Shown here piece by piece: positions 41,202 to 51,179 of a stretch of 64,000 nucleotides of DNA; position 1 is the stretch's first letter; every line of letters begins with the position of its first letter. The position numbers and the translations under genes are program-made. This stretch comes from Psococerastis gibbosa (taxonomy: Eukaryota > Arthropoda > Insecta > Psocodea > Psocidae): the NCBI GenBank assembly GCA_963971405.1, contig OZ020489.1, positions 41,742,510-41,806,509 on the forward strand. The letters are read 5' to 3'. The notes under the pieces are model-generated. The model searched no databases. It had not been told where the DNA came from and saw nothing but the letters and a program-made list of their open reading frames with translations.

Positions 41202-43135
41202 ATTTCAGTTTTCTTAATCATTATGTTAACAAATTGCACACTTTCAATTGTCCTCAAGGCCGTAGCCAAGAGGGGATCCTTGGGGGGCGGAGGGGGCGGT
41301 AGCCCCCCCCCCCCCCCCGAGAGAAATAGCATTATCCTCGTTAGAATGGACTTTTGAAGGAAATTAAGAGAAATTATTACTCAAGTAAGGGAAACGCGAT
41401 ATTTTTTGGGCCACCCCCCCCCCCCCCGAAAACATTTTCTGAAACCGTCCCTGCCCCGAAATGAAATGGCTTGACACTAGATAGAATCGGAGGAAACATA
41501 CAAACCACTATGTAATACCAATGAAATTTTTACGCCCCCCCCCCCCCAAAAAAAAATCCTGGCTACGGCCTTGATTGTCCTGTATAATTTTAATACTAAT
41601 TATTATTATTATTATTGTTTCAACCTCAAGGCATTTTTTAGTTATAGTCTTAGTATGTGGATTGGCGCCAACGCCAACGCAGTAAGTCTGATTAGTTGGC
41701 CTTACCAAGTTGAATCCAGCGGACCAGAGCAGGTTCAAAGCTGCAGATAAATTGGTCGTGTGCACAGTGCCGGTAGGGAAACATGGTAGGACTTGTCCTG
41801 GTCACCTCCGAACTAATCGTGTGACTTCACTGTGTTTCCCAAGTGGTTCGGAATCCACTATAATCAGGAGGTCCACTGGAGTCCTATGGGCCCTCACCGT
41901 GGCCTGGGACTGTGTCAAACCAGACTACTACTACTAGTTATAGTCAAGTTTAAAATTATTTTAGGAAGCTGAAAATTGCAGCAGCCTAAGCAGGCCTAGT
42001 CCTGCAGAACCTAAGTTTTGATTGTGAATAAAAATAGCGAAACACTATAAGGCAAATTTACAGAGGAAAAAGGTGTTTTTATTTCCCATTTGGGCGAATT
42101 TCGTGGCTTTCTTGCAAATCACACGTACTGCAAAATGTCTAGAAATTATTAGGCTTATTGATATTGACATCCCTAAATCAACACTGCAATATTTTTTCAT
42201 TGATGATAGCACACAGAATATTCACATCGTGTAATCATAATAAGTAGGCTATGAGATTTAAAAATTCGAATGCCGGTGTGGGTGGATCAGGGACGGATCC
42301 AGCTCATCATGGGGGGGGGGGGGTAGCTGTGGGTCAAAACAGGAAAAACCTATGTAGTATCGATTAAATCAGAGCGTTATAAAAATTATTTTATAAAATA
42401 GATTCACTGGGTTTTTTTTTGGGGGGGGGGGGGGATATCCGCCCCCTTGTCTCCGTCCATGGGGTGGATCCAGGGGGGGGGGGGGTGGGAACCTGCCTCG
42501 CTGTATCCGTCTATGGGGTCTAGCCAGAGTGACTACTTATTCTTTTTATATTCTGCTTATTCTAGTTGACGTGTAGTCCAGGACAGATGAAGGGGGGAGC
42601 TGCCCCCAAAATCTTATAAGCTAGCCTGTTGTAGGTTGCCTAACTTATTACGTTATAATGTAAAGGATACTACACATGTTTATTATATTTTGAGCCACAT
42701 TACCCCCCCCCCCCCCCCAATGGGCTGGATCTACTCCTGGTATAGGTAGGAGCCTAAATTTAGCAAGTTGAACACTTCAAATTTAGTCCCAATGCAATTA
42801 AATAGACGAACATGTTTAGATTGGACTAAATAGTTTGACTATATTTTGTTAAATTGCTGCTTGACACCATTTTTCTTAGTAACATATTCCTAGCTAAATA
42901 TTAATAAATCTTCATAAATGCCGGTGTGTGACCATAGAATATTGTTCTATAATAAATAAATAAATATTACAAAAGCAGGAAATGTCAATTAATCGTATTA
43001 AAAAAATTATTGAAATCATCAAATTTACACGTAAGTGTATATGGCATGGAACGCTTCTGCCATAATATCCATGATATCAGGTTTTGTCCGTTGCCGACAG
43101 CCCTAGCGCTCCTGGTGTATTTCCAGCATAGACAT
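41202..43135. repeat. Left arm of a large inverted duplication (partner 62456-64000)
   Basis: TTTCAGTTTTCTTAATCATT (41202) is the reverse complement of the last bases of the window, and matching continues to CCTGGTGTATTTCCAGCA near 43135. Shared blocks include GGCCGTAGCC palindromes, GATAGCACACAGAATATTCA, GTGGATCAGGGACGGATCC and GGCATGGAACGCTTCTGCCA. The left arm is longer because of a 285-bp insertion and extra poly-G repeats around 42470-42540. It contains no gene. It is either a segmental duplication or two inverted copies of one large unclassified element. Confidence 0.85.
41650..41934 (+). mobile_element. 285-bp retroposon with (CTA)n tail, absent from the paralogous arm
   Basis: TAGTTATAGTC occurs at 41639-41649 and 41935-41945, an exact 11-bp target duplication. 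The insert ends GTCAAACCAGACTACTACTA. The partner arm (about 63535-63570) has the site without the insert (GACTAACTAAAAAATGCC on the plus strand). The body has no recognised frame, and no clear pol III box was seen. It is a SINE or 5'-truncated LINE. Confidence 0.85.
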
Positions 43136-44924
43136 AGTAAAACTATAGACTCATCGTAAACATTCGGGTTGAAGCCGCTTGACTTCGGCTATTTCCGTAG
43201 TATAGGACCAGATTGAGCCTTTTGCCATTTGATACCATGTTAACATTTTATTTTTTATTTGATTATTTAAAGATTATTTAGAACGGAAAATCATGCCCAC
43301 TAACCAGCAATATTTTTATGCAGAACTTGGAGTACTTTTAATTTACATTTTAAACAATATTTTTAGCAAAGTTTTCCCTACTTTTAGATAATAAATTTTT
43401 TTAATGCAGATCTTTCAGTACTTTTAATTTAAATTTTAAACAATATATATAATAAATGTAAATAATAAATATAATTATGTATGAAATAAAAAAGAAAACA
43501 TATAAGAAAACTATTAAATTTCCCGCCAAAATGCACTTATGAGGGGGCGTGGTCGTGGCTTCAGTCCTCCAGCACAGCCGAAATACGACATGGTGGCTCC
43601 ATAGTTTTATTAGCTCCATGATTTCCAGTGTATGTATATATATATAGTTCAGTGATTTCTGCTTGTTTTGGTTGGTATTTATAATGGCAACAGAACAGTA
43701 TTAAACGAACATTAACGTATCCTATTAATTTCCTTTCTAGTAGGTAACTCCAGAAATACTACGCTGAGTCCAACAGAAAAATCACGGTAAGTTGACTGAG
43801 GCATACTTTGTAAGTATTACGCGATCAACAGTCATCTTTACAAATGAGAGCTTTTGTAAATTTTGTAAGATGACACTTGCCAGTATGTCAACTTTTCATG
43901 TTTTCCATGGATAAACTAAATAAATTTTTCCGTGTTTAAATTTAAATTAATTACTGTGCCTGTTAGTGTCATTATGTGAGACTCTCACACGCTCCGGCTT
44001 GAAGGGGCACAGATGTGAAACTTACATTGTATTCTATTTTTGATAAATACACGAATTAATTATCTATCCAGTTAAAGTGATTATTCTGTTGTGACGCATG
44101 GCTTAGTGGGCTCCGTTGGTGCTGCAATTGCACGGAGAAAGCAGCATGCTTGGGAAACTTACAGATAGCGTAAATGTACCTTATTAATGACCTACCTACC
44201 TACCAGTCCCTAATCTGTTCTTGATCCAGCGGGCGTAAGCTTATTCGTGGGGTTAAAAATGCAAACAATTTTGAACGGGTTTTTCCATTCTAAAATAAAA
44301 TTATCTCGTTTACAATCCCAGGTTAAGGTAAAAAACAATCGCCATAGTACCCACCAGCCCTCCTTAGGGAGATTGAAAGTGAGTTAGGTACCAGTAGCTT
44401 ATGAAATGAAATGAACAACGCCTTTACATTAGGCGAGATTTAGCCCCGAACGGCTACTTTACCAGCTGACCTAACCTTTAGACACATCCCTTTCGAAAAC
44501 CCTGGGTTAGTGCAGTTATTGAAATTTAAAACATGCTCTTGCGAGTACATGTAACTGTAGGGAATAACGAAACTCCGTATGGGGTGATGAGTTTTATATT
44601 GGAGAAGCGTTGCAGAGTAGGTCACCTAAGTTAAAGTACACCAATTCGATCGTTATTAGTAGGCTAAAATGGATAAATTAAATATTGTGTTTACTTTCTT
44701 GGCCAGAACTTAGGGCCTATAGCGTAGTAACCAAGTCCACTCCTTGACCAGGCGTTGCAGGTCCGATATTGTTCAAATAATTATGTTATATAATATATAT
44801 AAATATAAGTTTTGAACCACCACTCAAAAGTCTGCTATTTCCAATATCCGGTCGTGGTAATAGACAACTTGCTGCCTAACAACGAAATAATTGTTTGAAA
44901 ACAAATAAGTACTTTACTTTTTCG
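43136..44924. other. No gene recognised; small repeats
   Basis: AT-rich. 43755-43810 resembles one arm of the 22.5-23.5 kb element (ATCACGGTAAGTTGACTGAG). 44220-44345 is a decayed family E palindrome. No coding frame is supported. Confidence 0.45.
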
Positions 44925-45138
44925 TGTCCAAGCGCGTCCAAAACTGGACGAAATTCATAGCCGCCACATTGGCCTCCCACAGGTCTTCAGGTGTGCAGCG
45001 GTGGGGGCAAAGGCTGCACAGGAACAGATGTTCTTAGTCTTGGCGCTGGCCGCATGAGCAGAGGGTGTCATTTTCATCGAGTTGACCCCATCTAGCCCTG
45101 TTGGTCTTACGTACGGGCCGCACCAGAGCGTATTTGGT
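44925..45138 (-). pseudogene. 5'-truncated Jockey-like LINE, C-terminal fragment
   Basis: On the minus strand RKTNRARWGQLDENDTLCSC then GQRQD, a stop, EHLFLCSLCPHRCTPEDLWE and ANVAAMNFVQFW parallel the C-terminus of the 37-40 kb element (RKNRARWGQLGSDDTKCECG...). The 3' end GACACGAAAAAGTAAAGTAC is also shared. The right side abuts a family B MITE at 45142. Confidence 0.8.
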
Positions 45139-45141
45139 TTA

Positions 45142-45703
45142 GGCGCCCATTCCATTGACCGGCTAGGGCTATTTCCAACAACGGTGACGTGGTAGCAGAC
45201 ATTCAAGACTTAGGTAGCGTTTCCACCGACATCACATTGCAGAATGCAAATGACATTGACGGAAATTAGAATTTTTCTTTTTATAGAAATCTATTAAAAT
45301 GTTTGTACTTAACATATCCCATGACGCCATTTTTTAATATTAGTTTATTTGTTTGTGATTTTACTGTATGATCATTGATCAATTTTAACTATGGCATAGA
45401 GGAAAATAAACATTTCCGTCAATTCTGCAATGCGAGGTCGGTGGAACCGCCACCTAAGTCTTGAATGTCTGCTACCACGTCACAGTAAAATCACAAACAA
45501 ACAAAAATTAAAAAATGGCTTCATGGGATATGTTAATTACAAACATTTTAATAGATTTCTATAAAAAGAAAAACAAACATTTCCGTCAATGTCATTTGCA
45601 ATCTGCAATGCGAGGTTGTTGGAAACGCTACCTAAGTCTTGAATGTCTGCTACCACGTCACCGTTGTTGGAAATAGCCCTAGCCGGTCAATGGAATGGGC
45701 GCC
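45142..45703. mobile_element. MITE, family B (copy 2), with an internal duplication
   Basis: TTA (45139-45141), GGCGCCCATTCCATTGACCG; the right end is CAATGGAATGGGCGCC followed by TTA. Inside are two GGTAGCGTTTCCACCGACATC-type sections and two CTTGAATGTCTGCTACCACG segments, so about 220 bp is duplicated relative to copies 1 and 3. Confidence 0.88.
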
Positions 45704-45719
45704 TTAGGGTAACAATTAA

Positions 45720-46070
45720 GGTGCCCATTCCATTGACCGGCTAGGGCTATTTCCAAAACGGTGACGTGGTAGCAGACACTCAAGACTTAGGTGGCGTTTC
45801 CACCGACCTCGCATTGCAGAATTGACGGAAATGTTTATTTTCCTCTATGCCTTAGTTAACATTGATCAATGATCATACAATAAAATCACAAACAAACAAA
45901 CTTAAATTAAAAAATGGCTTCATGGGATATGTTAATTACAAACATTTTAATAGATTTCTATAAAAAGAAAAATAAACATTTCCGTCAATTCTGCAATGCG
46001 AGGTCGGTGGAAACGCCACCTAAGTCTTGAGTGTCTGCTACCACGTCACCGTTTTGGAAATAGCCCTAGC
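45720..46070. mobile_element. MITE, family B (copy 3), right tip missing
   Basis: TAA, then GGTGCCCATTCCATTGACCG. The mirror half runs to GGAAATAGCCCTAGCC at 46070 and then stops before CGGTCAATGG. It is separated from copy 2 by only about 16 bp, so the pair forms a MITE hotspot. Confidence 0.85.
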
Positions 46071-47059
46071 CAAACGATCTATATTCCCTAGATTGGAAAT
46101 TAACCGTTATCAAATGGCGGAAGGGGCGGAGCTCTAGCAGACGAAATAGTCTCCACAAGAGAAACATTAAAATTTAGTGTTCAGCTTGTGGAGACTATTG
46201 CGCACTTTAAAAGCTAAGCATAGAATCCTAGTTTTCAAGCATTCCTGGAGACCTTGACGTGTAAACAAAACATAAAAATAAAATGCCCGCTGTACTGCCG
46301 ATGCGGGCTTTTTTTAACGATGTTTCTTTTAAGTAATTTGCTGCTGAAGCAAATAAAAATGGTATTGAATGTAACTCAGTTGCCAGATAATACTTGTAAG
46401 TACCTTATTTTACTAGTATTGGCCCTATAATGCGTCATCGTCTGTAGTTTCTAAACCTAACCTAACCACTTCACCAATTTATTGTTGTTTTTATTGTAGT
46501 AGTGATTTGTAAACATAGTGCAAATATCTATTGGCGTGAAATATCTTCAGCAATCAGCCTACGCATTGCACAACCTGTATACCTTACTGTTTTGTTTAAT
46601 GCAAACATGCATTCCAGTACAATAACTTAATAATCATAATCAGCCTGATGCGAAGGCAAACATGAATGAGGGAAATCATAGCTAGCCTATGCTAATTTCA
46701 TTTTAACATTTCACTTCTACCCGCCACCTGAAGTACTTATATAACTATGCAGTTAAACATTGCTCAACTGGAAACTAGCCTATAATATTATGAAATGGGG
46801 TTTAACATATTTTACTGTTACAATAATTATATCAATGGCAACTCTACCAATGCATTTAATTAGGTCTAACGCTGAATCCATAATGGGTCTCTGTCTGCCA
46901 GCCTCGGACATAAAGTACCTATACTCTACTTGAATACATTGTTATCATAACCTATATTTTATAATTCTCGTGTAGGTAGGGTATGTACAAGTTAACATCA
47001 TTTCCATTTATTGAACGTAACATTAATTAATGTTTCAAATTTGTTTCAGTTTTTTATTT
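46071..47059. other. No gene recognised
   Basis: ATAGTCTCCACAAG at 46147 and CTTGTGGAGACTAT at 46187 form a short hairpin. GCCCGC/GCGGGC at 46285-46308 followed by T residues is another. The rest is AT-rich without frames. Confidence 0.45.
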
Positions 47060-47600
47060 GAGAAAACTATCTCGTTCAGAAAGAGTCGGTGGAGAACCCA
47101 AAAGAACAGCCTCCCCAGGATGGGATATTAGCTCTTATCGACACTAACGATCATCCCACGACAGGGTTCACTAAACACTTTGTACATGCCGATGACGCAG
47201 CTGTTGCAGCACAAGGCAAAACGTTCGAGGTGGTTCAGCACGAGTTGGGACTGGCCCTTGGTACCCTAGCTTGTAAGTATTATAAGAACAACTTACTGAA
47301 ATCAAATCCATCTATTTTCATCTCCGCAATAAGCAGTCTGACAGAGACAAGAACACTGAGAACCTCTGCACTTGGGCTTTGCTTCTCAGAGGGATAATAC
47401 GCAGTTCCTGCGCGCACAACTCGGTTCATGCCGAAAGAGGTGGATGTAAACGAAACGGTGCGAATCATAACGGGATGTCTCAAACCTACACCGATGAGCA
47501 AGATGTACCCAATAGCTGTAATTTGCTGCTATAGAGAGGTCGAAACAGACGATCTGTATGAAGCAAACGTCAAAGCCGTCCAAGCTGCTCGATTTTGGAC
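47060..47600 (+). pseudogene. Decayed Jockey-like RT fragment
   Basis: The + frame has SLPQD-like PPQDGILALIDTNDHPTTGF, then FVHADDAAVAAQGKTFEVVQ, where HADD replaces the catalytic YADD, and YYKNNLLKSNPS. A second frame resumes at about 47428 with EVDVNETVRIITGCLKPTPM, matching KVDTALNETCRVITGCMKPT of the 37-40 kb element. The stretch between them is deleted. It is non-functional. Confidence 0.75.
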
Positions 47601-48109
47601 AACCCACTTAAATACTCGTTTTCATGGACACGCGAATGTATATAAAGTTCAGGCTATGAAACGCCTACCCCAAATGCAGGCTGAGTCGGTTGTCGCATCT
47701 TAAGCAAACTCGGCAATTAGGTACTACAATGCCCTGCCCATCAGCCTTACTAATTGAGTTTTCAAGGAGAAGGAAGGAATGTCCACTCTACAGCTTGGAC
47801 GAGTTCAGGGAACTAAGTAATAATCTCACATATCAAACATTTAACAACAGTTATTTGAGACAATCATAGAAATATTTACTATAGCATACTGATAATAGAA
47901 TTTCGGTTTGCCGACGAGAACTATTCATTTGGTAGTTCCAATAGAATGTTTGGTTATTGTTTTAGGCGCGCGATGTCCCGCCAAGCCCATTCTGGATGCC
48001 AGTCACGCAATTACGTGCGACGAGGTGGATGAAGTCTTTCTCGGCATTTTCCAGCCAGCCTAACATTGGGATTACCACATTTCAAACGAAGGCAGCATAA
48101 GAATAAGAC
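47601..48109. other. Spacer, no gene recognised
   Basis: It may include the tail of the preceding LINE remnant (frames to about 47703). Nothing else was identified. Confidence 0.4.
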
Positions 48110-48290
48110 CAGTTTCAACCTTTTAAAACAAGTCAATTTAACAAAGGCAGGTAGCCTTACGTTGTCTGTAGTGTTAATAGTCATGAGTATGAGACATGGC
48201 TCTCATAGTCATGGAATAATTAGGGTAGAGGCCATTGTCAGCGGGAGGGGGTGACATTTCGGGAGTGGGTGCTACTCCCAGCATCAGGCT
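48110..48290 (-). repeat. SINE-I, minus copy (3' part)
   Basis: ACGTTGTCTGTAGTGTTAAT, ATAGTCATGGAATAATTAGG and GGAGTGGGTGCTACTCCCAG are the inverse of the order in the plus copy at 48366-48715. The tRNA-like head is missing. Confidence 0.65.
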
Positions 48291-48365
48291 AAGTCCTGAT
48301 GGTTTCAATTGCTCTTGTATTCTACTATGAATTATTAAGTAAATCCGACCCCCTTGAGGATTTTC

Positions 48366-48715
48366 CTCGCCGAGCGCCGTGGTCGAGTGGTTAGAGAACT
48401 TGCATTTCGATCGGGAGAACGGTAGTTTGAATTCTCGAGGGGATGGGATTTACTCAATAATTCAGAGTAGAATACAAGAGCAAGGAGTCCGTTGGTCAGA
48501 AACCCAACCAGTCCTACTAAGGATGATGATGGGAGTAGCACCCACTTTCAAATCTTCACCCCCTTCCCCTGACAATGGGCTCCGCTCTAACTATTCGATG
48601 ACTATCCTCTAATGACTATTAACAGACAGGCAATGTAAGTCCAACTAGCCCTTTGTTAAATAGTATTACACCATTGCCATCAACCTTTACCAATAGAGAA
48701 CAAGTCAAGACCCTA
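48366..48715 (+). repeat. tRNA-derived SINE (SINE-I), near complete
   Basis: The head GCGCCGTGGTCGAGTGGTTA contains an A box (TGGTCGAGTGG), and GGTAGTTTGAATTC is a B-box-like match about 40 bp on, as in tRNA-Ser/Leu-type genes. The body continues through GATGGGAGTAGCACCCAC and CCCCTGACAATGGGCTCCGC to CAATGTAAGTCCAACTAGCC. Copies of the tail are in SPTLC1 intron 4. It is not a tRNA gene, because the acceptor stem does not close. Confidence 0.75.
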
Positions 48716-48826
48716 ACCAGGCTGTAGCGCCACTGAGTAAGGTAAAATAATTTATTATATGATTAATCTCTAAACTTTCTCATTATAAATAAATTACTTT
48801 GTTAAGTTTTACGTTATATCATAGAA

Positions 48827-48915
48827 AAAACCCAACCGGTTTCGGCAATGTTATGTCAATGTAAGAAAAAACCCAACCGGTTTCGGCAATGTTATGTCAA
48901 TGTAAGAAAAAACCA
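48827..48915. repeat. 41-bp tandem repeat, about two copies, with ACCGGTTTCGGC
   Basis: GAAAAAACCCAACCGGTTTC and GGCAATGTTATGTCAATGTA repeat exactly with period 41 bp from about 48830. On the minus strand each unit holds GCCGAAACCGGTT, the 3' half of the hammerhead seen at 4487-4521, but without the CUGANGA half. Confidence 0.75.
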
Positions 48916-48954
48916 GTAGGTAAGTAACGAAAACAATTCTCATGGTGTATTAAC

Positions 48955-49460
48955 GAAGGCTTTCACGGCCGGAGTCTAACAAGGGGACTGAAGAATCCGG
49001 GCTAATAGGCCGTGGTCGATTTGAAAGTAGGCTTCCAGACGTTCCATCAACAACTGCGGTCGACATCTTCAGTGGCACTACGTGCACGTACACTTCTAAG
49101 GATGTATCGCGGGGGTACCGTAGCAACTGACAGAATGACCGGTGCAGGTGTGGTGGGTAGGCGCTTTCGTTTCTGGTTGGCGTCATTCTCTTTATTGCTG
49201 TTTTGTTGAGGGCTGGATACCATATTTACTTTTAATCCTTCTTCCTTTCTGTTAAAAGTTTTGCGGATGTTTATAAATTTCTATGACCTCCCTGTGTAGT
49301 CGGGGGTAGTACGATCAGAAACGAGAGCACCTGCGCACCGAACCAACCATTCCTGCATCCCTGTCCGTCAGTCACTACGGCACCTCCGCGATACAACCGA
49401 AACGTTTGGAAGCCTACTTTCAAATCGACTACGGCCTGTTAGCCCGGATTCTTCTGTCCG
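48955..49460. mobile_element. Inverted pair of Penelope-like 3' ends
   Basis: The minus half (48955-49308) has GAATCCGGGCTAATAGGCCG, a decayed hammerhead (GTTGATGGAACGT instead of GACGAAACGT) and PLE coding-end sequence (CCTCCCTGTGTAGTCGGGGG). The plus half (about 49309-49460) ends CCGAAACGTTTGGAAGCC...GGCCTGTTAGCCCGGATTC. The same layout occurs at 52905-55140. Confidence 0.7.
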
Positions 49461-49641
49461 CTTAATTTTCATGGTAATATGTAGGCTAATAAGAATAATT
49501 AACACTTCTCGTTGAAGCAAAAATATCGACATGTAAATGCGTAATACAGAAACAGTGGCGACATACTTATAATTTTTAGAACTTAAACCCCGACAGTGCA
49601 AGTTATAGAGAAATCTCATGAAAATTGATGTAACTACAGAG

Positions 49642-50272
49642 GCTTTCAATGCCGGAGTCGAATGAAGACCCAGTAGAATCTGGGCTGATTGGCCGTGGTT
49701 GAAATGAAAGTGAACTTACAAACGTTTCGTCAACATCTGCGGTTGACGGCTTAAGGTGAGCAAACTCTGGTATCCGGGCTGAACAATACCACAACAAAAA
49801 GGATGACGTCGGTCAATTGTGAAAAACAAGGCAATGGAAATTCCCCAGAGGAACATGTTAAATAAAATAAATATCGACTTTTGTTGTTCTATTACTAAGC
49901 TAACCTAACGGAGTTAGGGCTATAAGCCCTCTCTTACACCCACCTAGGAAAGCCCGGGACCGCCTGCTTTACATGCCCTCCGAAGCATGGCCAGAAAATG
50001 TAGGAAGTGTGGGACTCGAACTAACACCTTTCGGGTGAAGGTTGGAGTCCGTTCCACTACTCTACATGTCCTGAGAGCGAGCAAATCCCGCTCTCAACAC
50101 AACAACAACGTCCAGGTATAAAGGTCAGTGCGCAGCCCCCTACCCAGTCACTCGCTACGGAGGCACCGAGCTACAACCTTCGAAGATGTCGACCGCAGAT
50201 GTTGACGAAACGTTTGTAAGTTCACTTTCATTTCGACCACGGCCCATCAGCCCGGATTCTACTGGCGCTTCA
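49642..50272. mobile_element. Inverted pair of Penelope-like ends split by a SINE
   Basis: The minus half at 49642-49770 (GAATCTGGGCTGATTGGCCG, AACGTTTCGTCAACATCTGC) and plus half at 50150-50272 (GAAGATGTCGACCGCAGATG, TTGACGAAACGTTTGTAAGT, CATCAGCCCGGATTCTACTG) mirror each other. The plus hammerhead core is damaged (UCGAAGA). A SINE lies between them. Confidence 0.7.
49890..50075 (-). repeat. tRNA-derived SINE-II, minus copy
   Basis: Read on the minus strand it has a B box GTTCGAGTCCCACAC, TTTCTGGCCATGCTTCGGAG, GGCATGTAAAGCAGGCGGTC and TAGCCCTAACTCCGTTAGGT. This is the best copy of the family in the window. Confidence 0.75.
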
Positions 50273-50555
50273 TAAAAATATAATTTACGTTGCTCCTCCA
50301 TTGGTTCATCGGCTCCCTTCGTTTGAGTAGGTCAAAGTGGCATTAATGGCGCCGTCCGACAGCTGCGCGATCTCTTGCTGAAACAATAGATGAAAACTTA
50401 AGAGTCGTTCGGACACCCCCAGAAAAACAGTTTTATACATTCAAAGCCGTATTATATCATAGTGAGATTCTCCAAAGTGATTTCGTGGAACTTCATCAAA
50501 CTTAAAATTGTAGAAAGAATGAGACGCAACTGACCCACAATAAAATATATTAACA

Positions 50556-50588
50556 GTGGTCGGTTTCGGTAAGATACTATCATCAGGC
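50556..50588 (-). ncRNA. Damaged hammerhead motif in the opposite arm
   Basis: The CUGAUGA core and GAAAC are retained. Stem II has a G-to-A change (AGUA against UACC), and the cleavage triplet reads GAC instead of GUC, so it is likely inactive. Confidence 0.5.
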
Positions 50589-50801
50589 ATAAACAAACAA
50601 ATTAAACACGCCATTATATACATACCAAGAGGTGGGCGGGGTTGGGAACATAACATGTGGGGAGCAATTTGGGAAAATGTTGGAAAATTGCTCCCCACTC
50701 GTAAGGTCATGTTCCCAACCCCGCCCACCTCCTACCAATTAATATTGTATCCCCCACCCCCTTGGTATGTACATAATGGCGTGTTTCATTTGTTTGTTTA
50801 T

Positions 50802-50834
50802 GTCTGATGATGGTATCTTACCGAAACCGGTCAC
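50802..50834 (+). ncRNA. Hammerhead ribozyme motif, canonical core
   Basis: CUGAUGA (50804-50810), a perfect 4-bp stem II (GGUA/UACC) with a 3-nt loop, GAAAC, then CGGUC with cleavage expected after 50832. Helix III would again be the palindrome ACCGGU. Stem I is short (GU/AC next to the core) with a further 4-bp UGUU/AACA helix beyond an internal loop. This is the best canonical hammerhead of the window. Confidence 0.75.
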
Positions 50835-50900
50835 TGTTAACATATGTTATTGTGGATCAGTTCCGCCTAATTCTATCTACAATTTTAAGCCGTATTATAT

Positions 50901-51179
50901 GCCGTAACCAGCTCCGATTTGCACAATTTTTGAGCTCTTTCGACCAGACATTCTCACCGACAGAATTTTTCTTTTTACAATTTTCTAGTTCAATAACTGT
51001 GGCTAATCATATTGTACACAAAAATTTAGAGTAATATATTTCATAAGATATACAGTACATGCATCTTGTGATCTTGTGTGTGGTTGCTATTGATTCCTGT
51101 TTTAAAAGTTAAAATATTGCCAGTACCTGAACTTGAACTTTTATCACTTGTGATAACGGGACAGTGGTGAGAATATCTG
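50901..51179. other. Spacer, no gene recognised
   Basis: Short AT-rich interval between the foldback and the RTE-like remnant. Confidence 0.4.

Larger units (their letters stand above)
50441..50900. mobile_element. 460-bp foldback with one intact and one damaged hammerhead
   Basis: AAAGCCGTATTATATCATAG, ACCCACAATAAAATATATTA, AAACACGCCATTATATACAT and GGTGGGCGGGGTTGGGAACA at the left are mirrored at the right around a centre near 50665. Each arm has a hammerhead: 50802-50834 is canonical, 50556-50588 is mutated at its cleavage site. There is no coding sequence. It resembles the palindromic PLE derivatives at 6459-6974 in plan but not in sequence. Confidence 0.8.

Noticed and set aside
46285-46315. 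Rho-independent-terminator-like hairpin (GCCCGC/GCGGGC followed by T residues)
   Set aside because: The context is animal nuclear DNA with no bacterial genes nearby; a single GC hairpin followed by T residues is expected by chance in AT-rich sequence.
48370-48440. Possible tRNA gene (A box TGGTCGAGTGG and B-box-like GGTAGTTTGAATTC)
   Set aside because: The acceptor stem does not close and the sequence continues into a repeated SINE body, so it is a tRNA-derived SINE head.
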